Shown here: positions 34,906 to 41,449 of the stretch, piece after piece | Numbering within the stretch: the first letter of the stretch is position 1 | Layout of the letters: each line of letters starts with the position of its first letter | Source of the DNA: Sphingobium sp. V4 | Lineage (GTDB): Bacteria; Pseudomonadota; Alphaproteobacteria; Sphingomonadales; Sphingomonadaceae | Reading direction: 5' to 3' | NCBI RefSeq assembly: GCF_029590555.1 | Contig: NZ_CP081002.1 | Location: forward strand, 372,001-436,000 | Length of the DNA stretch: 64,000 nt | Program-made: the position numbers and the translations under genes | Notes under the pieces: model-generated | The model's input: the letters and a program-made list of their open reading frames with translations, nothing else | The model's database searches: none | What the model was told of the DNA's origin: nothing

Positions 34906-34941
34906 GGGCAGGACGCACCTGCCCATACCATGACGTTATGG
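34906..34941. promoter_or_regulatory. promoter region of quiC: hairpin and LysR-type box
   Basis: GGGCAGG/CCTGCCC form a 7-bp inverted repeat around ACGCA (34906-34924). It is followed directly by ATACCATGACGTTAT (34925-34939), a dyad with T-N11-A spacing. Read on the minus strand it is ATAAC-N7-TAT, close to the site at 29232. It lies 74-90 bp upstream of quiC, a usual place for LysR binding. Confidence 0.5.
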
Positions 34942-34953
34942 GCTATGCCCGCA

Positions 34954-36561
34954 TCAGCGGTAACGGCCCATCGTCACCTTGATCCAGACCGGCTTGTCGA
35001 TCAGGTTCAGCCCATAATCGGTCTGATCGCCATTCCAGATACGATCCATGACCCAGGCGTCCCTGTCGAAATGGCCTTCCTCCACTTTGACGATCATCCC
35101 GCCCGGCGCGCTGCCCTCCTTCGGCGCGAAGCCGACACGAACATGGTCGCCGGTGAAGAGGAACTCATTGGCCGATAGCTGCGCGACCACCATGCCGCCG
35201 GTCGGCTCGTTCGCCCAGGCTGGCAGGTCGGCCTTGGGAAACCACTCGCGCTGGCCGAACTGCCACTGGCCGAAGCTGGCGGTGATCGTCCAGTCGCCCA
35301 TGGTGGTGCTGATCGGGGCAGCATCATCGGGCCGCGCCGCGCCCCAGACCGGATGGGTGAAGGCGATCTTCGCCCAGGGCGCCGATGCCACCACCCGATA
35401 TTTCGCGCCGAACGCGTCGAGCGTCGCATCATCAAGGCTCTTGGCCCCCAGCGGATAATTGAAATAGCCGGTGTCATCCATGCCGAACGGCGCGAAGCCG
35501 ATCGCCCCGCGCCCCAGCGCCGCCCAGAAATAGCGCGCATATTCGCGGGCATTGCCAATTTCGGGGACCATCAGCGCGTTATCGGGACGGGCGTAGAGAT
35601 CGAGATGCTTGAAGACGTTGCGGCTCGCGCGATCATAGATGTCGGGGGCGGCCAGATCGATCGAGGGCGCTGCGGCCTTCCAGATGTCGATCACGTCCCC
35701 CTGCGGCCCGCCGCTCGAGAGCGCTTGTGGATCGGGCTTGGCGAAGGGGTCGCCCAGCGCGGCGTTCACATACATGGGCAAGGGCTTGATCGCCTTGCCC
35801 GCACTGGCCAGCGCCTCGATATAGCGCGCCGTGTGCCATGTGTTGAAGGCGCGGTCGGCCTGGTCGCCAAATACGGTCGCCCAGCTGCCGGCCGGCTTCT
35901 TCAGCCTTTTCGTCAGCGCCTCGGGCACCGGCCCGTCGAACAACGCCTGCGCCGCCGCGCCATGGTCGCGCGGGTTGCGGTAGGAGCCGACTTCATTCTC
36001 CGGCTGGACCATGATGACCGTATTCTGGGCGTCATGGTCGCGGATATAGGTCATGAGCTTGAGAAAAGCGCGCTTGTCCGCCTCCAGCGTCGCTCCCCCA
36101 TGGGGCGAAAGGACGTCATGATCCTTGCCCTCCTTCGTCTTCATCCGGGGGAAGCGGCGATTGTCGAGCTTAACCCAGTCGGGCGTGTAGGCCAGGCCGG
36201 TATTCTTCCAAGCGCCGAACCACAGCAGCACCACACGCTTGTCATGCTTGCGTGCCTCGTCGAGCAGCGTCTGGACGAAGGAGAAGTCGAACCTGCCTTC
36301 CTGCGGCTCCAGTTGCTGCCACGCAATGGGCGCCTCGACCGTGTTCGCGCCGATCCGATCGAGCACCGGCCAGACCTTTGCCAGGGGAGCGGCGTAGTTG
36401 CTGCTGTTATTGACCTGCCCGCCCAGCATCAGGAAAGGCGCGCCGTCGACGATCAGCGCATGGCGCCCCGCCTTGCTTTCGATATGCGGGACATCGCCCT
36501 GTGCCAGCGCGGGGGTTGCAAGCAACAGGCTCGCGGCGGTCAGGGTCCGGGCAAGGATCAT
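34954..36561 (-). CDS. GH35 beta-galactosidase
   Basis: This 535-residue protein has a signal peptide (MILARTLTAASLLLATPALA). The TIM-barrel core is recognisable by FLMLGGQVNNSSNYAAPLAK, NTVEAPIAWQQLEPQEGRFD, the acid/base E190 in VQPENEVGSY and the nucleophile E334 in MVPEIGNA. C-terminal beta domains follow. GH35 enzymes of this form are found in xyloglucan loci, where they remove beta-galactose from side chains (Bgl35A-type role), after any fucose on the galactose is removed. It is the last gene of the leftward operon that begins with the TonB receptor at 44152, starting 12 bp after the mutarotase. Confidence 0.92.
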   Translation of the reverse strand: MILARTLTAASLLLATPALAQGDVPHIESKAGRHALIVDGAPFLMLGGQVNNSSNYAAPLAKVWPVLDRIGANTVEAPIAWQQLEPQEGRFDFSFVQTLLDEARKHDKRVVLLWFGAWKNTGLAYTPDWVKLDNRRFPRMKTKEGKDHDVLSPHGGATLEADKRAFLKLMTYIRDHDAQNTVIMVQPENEVGSYRNPRDHGAAAQALFDGPVPEALTKRLKKPAGSWATVFGDQADRAFNTWHTARYIEALASAGKAIKPLPMYVNAALGDPFAKPDPQALSSGGPQGDVIDIWKAAAPSIDLAAPDIYDRASRNVFKHLDLYARPDNALMVPEIGNAREYARYFWAALGRGAIGFAPFGMDDTGYFNYPLGAKSLDDATLDAFGAKYRVVASAPWAKIAFTHPVWGAARPDDAAPISTTMGDWTITASFGQWQFGQREWFPKADLPAWANEPTGGMVVAQLSANEFLFTGDHVRVGFAPKEGSAPGGMIVKVEEGHFDRDAWVMDRIWNGDQTDYGLNLIDKPVWIKVTMGRYR

Positions 36562-36572
36562 GCAAAGGCCTT

Positions 36573-36917
36573 TCAGGGCTGTTGGTCGAGGGAGAAGATG
36601 CGGGTAGCCTGCGTCCATTTGGCGTCCGGCGCGGCCCAGGGCAGCGGCCGCTGGACGCCATCCATCTGGGCTTCCCACGCCTGCACCGCAGGATCGGCGG
36701 CGTCGACGGCCGCCTTGGCCGCCGGGTCGTAATCCGGGCCGGTTTCCATCAACATGACCAGCCGGTTGCCGCTTCGATAAATGTCCATCGCGACGATGTC
36801 CGCCGCGCGAATGCTGGCGCCGATCGCCGGCGGCAATGCCCCTGCGGCGTGCCACGCTTCATATTGCGCGATGGCTTCGGCCTCATCGGCCAGGTCGATC
36901 AGCAACACATGCCGCAT
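36573..36917 (-). CDS. RhaM-family sugar mutarotase (probable L-fucose)
   Basis: This small 114-residue protein has the dimeric ferredoxin-like fold of L-rhamnose mutarotases: MRHVLLIDLADEAEAIAQYE, then WHAAGALPPAI, RSGNRLVMLMETGPDYD and a C-terminal KWTQATRIFSLDQQ. It would interconvert sugar anomers. In this operon, with a fucose permease and oxidative enzymes, L-fucose is the likely substrate. I chose the ATG at 36917, which shares a base with the SDR stop (TGATG); an ATG at 36929 would add four residues. It is not related to FucU. Confidence 0.82.
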   Translation of the reverse strand: MRHVLLIDLADEAEAIAQYEAWHAAGALPPAIGASIRAADIVAMDIYRSGNRLVMLMETGPDYDPAAKAAVDAADPAVQAWEAQMDGVQRPLPWAAPDAKWTQATRIFSLDQQP

Positions 36918-37648
36918 CAGTTGACCCATCCGCCGTCGATCACATGGACCGCGCCGGTGGTGAAGGCGGCCTCGTCGCTGGCGAGATAGAGGACCAGCGC
37001 CGCAATCTCTTCCGCCCGGCCGAGCCGTCCCATGGGCTGGCGCGCCACGAAAGCGCTATGGGCGGCTTCATAATCGCCGGTGTCGTGCAGCCGCTGCTGG
37101 AGCGACGGCGTGTCGATCGTGCCGGGGCATATGCAGTTGCACCGGATCCCCTGCCCCACGAAATCGGCCGCCACCGCCTTGGTCAGGCCTATGACGCCCG
37201 CCTTGCTCGCGCCATAGGCGAAGCGGTTGGGAATGCCCTTTACCGAACTGGCGATGGAGGACATGTTGACGATCGCCCCCGCGCCCTTGTCCAGCATCCC
37301 CGGCAGGAAGGCGCGGATGCTGTGATACATGGCGGTCATGTTGAGCGAGAGGGCAAAGTCCCAATCCTCCTGGCTGCATTCCAATATATTGCCGGCATGA
37401 ACCACGCCCGCGATATTGGCGAGAATGTCGATCGCGCCGACCTCCGCCGCCAGTGCCCGCACCGCCGCGCCGTCGGTTGCGTCTAGCGCGCGTAGGTCGC
37501 ATCCGTCCAGCCCTTCGAGCGCATCGCGGTCCCGATCGGTCGCGATCACCCGCGCGCCTTCCGCCACGAAACGCTGCGCGGTCGCCCTGCCGATGCCGCG
37601 TGCCGCCGCCGTCACCAGCGCGACCTTGCCGTCGAGGCGCCCGCTCAT
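36917..37648 (-). CDS. SDR-family dehydrogenase (probable 2-keto-3-deoxy-L-fuconate dehydrogenase)
   Basis: This 243-residue short-chain dehydrogenase has the NAD(P) motif TAAARGIGRA, DILANIAGV, the catalytic set with NMSSIASS and Y-x-x-x-K in FAYGASKAGVIGL, and CPGTIDTPSL. Members of this branch oxidise C4 of 2-keto-3-deoxy-L-fuconate in the non-phosphorylating fucose pathway. It starts with an ATGA overlap with the UxaA gene and ends by TGATG with the mutarotase, so the three are translated together. The exact substrate is inferred from neighbours. Confidence 0.85.
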   Translation of the reverse strand: MSGRLDGKVALVTAAARGIGRATAQRFVAEGARVIATDRDRDALEGLDGCDLRALDATDGAAVRALAAEVGAIDILANIAGVVHAGNILECSQEDWDFALSLNMTAMYHSIRAFLPGMLDKGAGAIVNMSSIASSVKGIPNRFAYGASKAGVIGLTKAVAADFVGQGIRCNCICPGTIDTPSLQQRLHDTGDYEAAHSAFVARQPMGRLGRAEEIAALVLYLASDEAAFTTGAVHVIDGGWVN

Positions 37649-38847
37649 GCTCGCACCTGCGTCGGCAGGCAGTCGGGGCCGATAGGATCGAAAGCCTTGT
37701 AGGTCAAAATAAACTCCTGATGGCCGAGGGATTCGGAGACACTGCGCTCACCCGCGGCAACGCGCAGCACCCGGTCGTAGATTTCCGCACCCACCTGTTC
37801 CAGCGTCGCTTCCCCTTCCAGGATGCGGCCGGCATTGACGTCCATGTCGGCGGCCAGGCGGCGGGCGGTGTCGGGATTGGCACAGATCTTGATGACCGGC
37901 GAGATCGCCGATCCGACGACCGATCCGCGTCCGGTCGTGAACAAGGTCAGATGCGCGCCGCACGCGATCAGTTCGACGATCTCGGCATTGTCGGAGATAT
38001 TGGGAAAGCCGAAACGCGGCTCGCCGTCCGGCACGACGTCCAGCAGATAAAGCCCGCCGGTCGGCGGCACGTCTCCCGGCTTCAATATGCCGTCGATGGT
38101 CGAGGAGCCGGACTTCGAATAGGCCCCCATCGACTTTTCTTCCTGCGTCGTCAGGCCACCCTCGGCATTGCCGGGCGCAAAGCTGCCGAAGCCCATGATG
38201 GTGTAATAACGCTCCGCCTTCTGCACGCATTCCTCGATCGCGGCGGCGAGTTCGGGCGTGCGGGCGCGGTCCGCCATAATCGTCTCGCATCCGACAAGTT
38301 CGCCCGTCTCCTCGAAGATGCAGGCCGCCCCGTCCGCCACCAGCCGGTCGAAGGCGCGACCGACCGCCGGGTTGGCGGTGATGCCGCTGGTCCCGTCCGA
38401 CCCGCCGCAAATGGTACCGACGACCAGCTCCTCCACAGCCATATCGACGCGGGGCACATCGGCGATGGCGGCGCGCACCCGCGCCACCGCCTCCAGCCCC
38501 GCCGCGATCGTCGCCGCCGTGCCGCCATTTTCCTGGATCACCAACAGTTCCGCCGGCCGCCCGCTCGCCCTTGTCACCGCCAGCAGCCGCTCGCGGTTGA
38601 AGCTCTCACACCCCAGCGACACGATCACCAGCCCGCCGACATTGGGATGGGTGGCAATCGCCTCCATCACCTTTGCGGCATAGGCATTGGGATAGCAGCC
38701 GGGAAAGCCGATCAGCTGGACGTCGGGATCGTCCGCCTTGTCCACGATCCGCCGCGCGACATGATGCGCGCATTCGACCAGATAGGCGACCGCAACGACA
38801 TTGCGGATGCCCTTGCGCCCATCCTGCCGGAGCCAGGCCTGGATCAT
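37645..38847 (-). CDS. UxaA-family dehydratase/hydrolase, catalytic part
   Basis: This 400-residue protein matches the C-terminal, metal-binding part of altronate/galactarate dehydratases: GRKGIRNVVAVAYLVECAHH, IGFPGCYPN, VSLGCESFN, VGTICGGSDGTSGITANPAV and GSVVGSAISPVIKICAN. In classic UxaA this part is preceded in the same chain by a SAF domain. Here the SAF domain is the tail of the preceding gene, an aldo/keto reductase fusion. GGGGGAGGGGG lies directly before the ATG at 38847, and ATGA overlaps join both neighbours. It may dehydrate L-fuconate or cleave a later intermediate; the sequence does not decide this. Confidence 0.85.
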   Translation of the reverse strand: MIQAWLRQDGRKGIRNVVAVAYLVECAHHVARRIVDKADDPDVQLIGFPGCYPNAYAAKVMEAIATHPNVGGLVIVSLGCESFNRERLLAVTRASGRPAELLVIQENGGTAATIAAGLEAVARVRAAIADVPRVDMAVEELVVGTICGGSDGTSGITANPAVGRAFDRLVADGAACIFEETGELVGCETIMADRARTPELAAAIEECVQKAERYYTIMGFGSFAPGNAEGGLTTQEEKSMGAYSKSGSSTIDGILKPGDVPPTGGLYLLDVVPDGEPRFGFPNISDNAEIVELIACGAHLTLFTTGRGSVVGSAISPVIKICANPDTARRLAADMDVNAGRILEGEATLEQVGAEIYDRVLRVAAGERSVSESLGHQEFILTYKAFDPIGPDCLPTQVRA

Positions 38848-40121
38848 GCCCCCTCCCCCAGCGCGCTGCGGGTATGACTGCTGATATAGTCGCTCTTCAT
38901 ATTGTGCATGTGAACCCAATCGCCGGTCGCTGCGCCGGCGGTCATCGACCCGATCGGCGCGCCATATTTTATGACCTTGTCCCCGGCATTCAGTGGCACG
39001 CGCGCGACCTTGTGGCCGATGGCGATACCCTCCCGAGCGGGAATGGTGCCGCCTGATGCCGGCAACAAATCCCCCGCCTCGATGGCGCGAACGCAGATCA
39101 GCACATTGTCCTGCGGATGCAACAGGATCAGCCGCGCATCGTCCCCCAGCATGACAGGGGATTCCGGCTCCAGCGCCATGTCGAGCGCCGGCCAGAGAGC
39201 ATCGGGGATCGGCGTGGCCAATCGCGTCATCGTATCGGCGACCTGCTCAGGCCCGACAAGGCCCGGAATGACGCTGACGACCTGCGGATGGCGAAGCGGA
39301 AATTGCAGGGCGGCCGCCGGGAGCGAGACGCCGAAATCGGCGCAGGCCTGGGCCAGCCGCCGCGTCTCGCCGACGATCTCCTCGCTGGGCGCGGCATAGT
39401 CGAAATGCAGCGGACCGGCCAGGTCGCGCGCCAAAATGCCGCTATTATAGGGGCCGCCCACGATCAGTTGCACGCCCAGTTCCGCGCAGCGCGCCAGTAG
39501 CCGCTGGGCGCCGCGGTCGAGCAGGGTATAGCGCCCGGCAAGCAGGATCATGTCCAGCTCGACATGGTCCAGCAGTTCGTCGCAGATGGCAACCTCGTTG
39601 ACGCCGATGCCGATCGCCCCGACGGCGCCGCCATCACGCAAATCACGCATCGCCCGATAGCCGCTGTTGAGGAAGGCGCGCAAATGGTCGGGATGTGCGT
39701 CGCCATGGGTCTGGCGGCCCAGATCATGCGCCAGCAGCAGGTCGATCCGCTCCCGGCCCAGCCGCGCGCAACTTCCCTCGAAGGACCGCAGCACGGCGTC
39801 ATGGCTATAGTCGAAGACCGGCTCATACGGATCGGCATCGACAAAGCCATGCCGCTCTCCCGTCGCGCCGGTGGGCACGAGCAGGCGTCCGACCTTGGTA
39901 GAGATGATCGCCTTCCCAGCCGGATCGCGCTCGGCCAGCATCGCGCCCAGACGCCGTTCGGCAAGGCCGAAGCCATAATGGGGCGCGGTATCATAATAGG
40001 CTATGCCCGCATCCCAGGCGGCGTTCAGGGTGGCGCGCGCCTCCTGCTCGCCGACAACCCGGTAGAGATTGCCGATCGGTGCGGTTCCCATGCCCAGCGC
40101 TGGGAAGATGGTATCGGTCAT
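38844..40121 (-). CDS. aldo/keto reductase fused to UxaA SAF domain (probable L-fucose dehydrogenase)
   Basis: This 425-residue protein has two domains without an intervening stop. Residues 1 to about 315 are an aldo/keto reductase of the D-threo-aldose/L-fucose 1-dehydrogenase type, with D44 and Y49 (YYDTAPHYGFG), K76 (STKVGR) and H132 (LLAHDLG). Residues from about 324 (LGDDARLILLHPQDNVLI, IPAREGIAIGHKVARVPL, HNMKSDYISS) form the SAF domain that normally begins UxaA dehydratases. AAGGA lies six bases before the ATG, which overlaps the permease stop (ATGA). The internal Met324 has no good ribosome site, so one fused polypeptide is the likely product. A lost stop codon or sequencing error is the alternative. 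Confidence 0.88.
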   Translation of the reverse strand: MTDTIFPALGMGTAPIGNLYRVVGEQEARATLNAAWDAGIAYYDTAPHYGFGLAERRLGAMLAERDPAGKAIISTKVGRLLVPTGATGERHGFVDADPYEPVFDYSHDAVLRSFEGSCARLGRERIDLLLAHDLGRQTHGDAHPDHLRAFLNSGYRAMRDLRDGGAVGAIGIGVNEVAICDELLDHVELDMILLAGRYTLLDRGAQRLLARCAELGVQLIVGGPYNSGILARDLAGPLHFDYAAPSEEIVGETRRLAQACADFGVSLPAAALQFPLRHPQVVSVIPGLVGPEQVADTMTRLATPIPDALWPALDMALEPESPVMLGDDARLILLHPQDNVLICVRAIEAGDLLPASGGTIPAREGIAIGHKVARVPLNAGDKVIKYGAPIGSMTAGAATGDWVHMHNMKSDYISSHTRSALGEGA

Positions 40122-41356
40122 GCAGATCCTTCCGATCGAGCCGCGCGGGCATAGAGGGCGACGACCGCGAAGCAGAGTGCCGGCACGAACATCGCCGCGC
40201 GGATCGTGCCGGCCAGGTCGGACAGCAGGCCCATCGCCATGGTCAGCACCGCGCCGCCGATGATGGCCATGACGATCATCGACGCGCCCGCCTTGGTCAG
40301 CGGCCCCAGTCCACGCAGCGACAGGACGAAGATGGTCGGGTACATGATCGACATGAAGAAGCTGGTCGCGACCAGCGCGACAAGGCCCGCAACGCCGCCC
40401 GCGACCGCCATCAGCGACAGCGCAATGTTGATGCCGGCAAACAGCGTCATCAGCCGCGCGCCATCGAACCGCGCCAGCAGCGCCGCGCCGATGAAGCGCC
40501 CGATCATGAAGATCGCCAGCGACAGGGTGAGCAGCCAGGCGGCCTTCTGCGTGCCGATGCCCGGCAGCACGCTCTCCGCATAGCGGATCAGATAGCTCCA
40601 GATGCCGACCTGCGCACCGACATAGAAAAATTGCGCCGCCACGCCCGCCATGTAGCGCCGTCGGCGCAAGAGCGCGCCATAGCCAGCCAGCGCCGGGCCG
40701 CGCCCGCCGTCCGCTTCGGTCGCGGGGCGCGGGAAGCGCGTGACCGCCAGCACCGCTGCCCAGCCCAGCACGACCAGCGCGATGCCGAGATAGGGCAGCC
40801 GCACGGCGGCGGCGCCGGCCGCAGTGTTGTGAGGCTGCCCGTCGGACAGGATCAGGCTCGCGCCCAGCGCCACGCCCGCGATCGACCCCAGCGGGTTGAA
40901 GGCCTGCGCCAGGTTCAGCCGCTGCGCCGAATTGTCCGCCGCCCCCATGACGGCGACCATCGGATTGGCCGCCGTCTCCAGGAAGGCAAGGCCGCTCGCG
41001 ATCACGAACAAGGCGAACAGAAAGAAGCCATAGCTGAGCTGGATCGATGCCGGCAGGAACAGCAATGCGCCACCACCGAACAGCAGCAGGCCCAGGATCA
41101 CCGTCGCCTTGTAACCCAGCCGCTCGGCCGCCAGCGCGGCTGGAATGGCGAAGCAGAAATAGCCGAGATAAAAGGCCGACTGGACCAGTCCCGACTGAAA
41201 ATCCGACAGCGAAAAGACCTGCCGGAAATGCGCGATCAGCACATCGTTCAGATTGTTCGCCATGCCCCACAGGAAGAACAGCCCGGTGGTCAGGATCATC
41301 GCCCTGCGGCTGCCATGCTCGCCCTGGGTCCGCGGTGCCACATCCGTCACTTGCAT
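40118..41356 (-). CDS. fucP: L-fucose:H+ symporter (FucP family MFS)
   Basis: This 412-residue, twelve-helix permease of the FHS family has ILTTGLFFLWGMANNLNDVL and IAHFRQVFSLSDFQSGLVQS, then AFYLGYFCFAIPAALAAERL and ASGLAFLETAANPMVAVMG, which are typical of FucP. It imports L-fucose (and often galactose) with a proton. I chose the ATG at 41356 with GAGGATGG upstream. It is followed by the fused aldo/keto reductase by ATGA overlap, coupling uptake to oxidation. Glucose/galactose permeases are close relatives, but the fucose enzymes beside it favour fucose. Confidence 0.88.
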   Translation of the reverse strand: MQVTDVAPRTQGEHGSRRAMILTTGLFFLWGMANNLNDVLIAHFRQVFSLSDFQSGLVQSAFYLGYFCFAIPAALAAERLGYKATVILGLLLFGGGALLFLPASIQLSYGFFLFALFVIASGLAFLETAANPMVAVMGAADNSAQRLNLAQAFNPLGSIAGVALGASLILSDGQPHNTAAGAAAVRLPYLGIALVVLGWAAVLAVTRFPRPATEADGGRGPALAGYGALLRRRRYMAGVAAQFFYVGAQVGIWSYLIRYAESVLPGIGTQKAAWLLTLSLAIFMIGRFIGAALLARFDGARLMTLFAGINIALSLMAVAGGVAGLVALVATSFFMSIMYPTIFVLSLRGLGPLTKAGASMIVMAIIGGAVLTMAMGLLSDLAGTIRAAMFVPALCFAVVALYARAARSEGSA

Positions 41357-41449
41357 CAGGCCATCCTCGCTATTCCCTGAAGAGGCAGACCGGCCCTTTG
41401 TGGGTCCGGCCTGCCAGGGAGGGGACGCTATGAACGCCCGCATCGCGGA

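Noticed and set aside
40122..41270. Upstream extension of the aldo/keto reductase-SAF frame to an 808-residue protein
   Set aside because: The added part overlaps the FucP gene in another frame and reads as Gly/Arg-rich shadow; the ATG at 40121 has AAGGA six bases upstream and starts at the family N-terminus.
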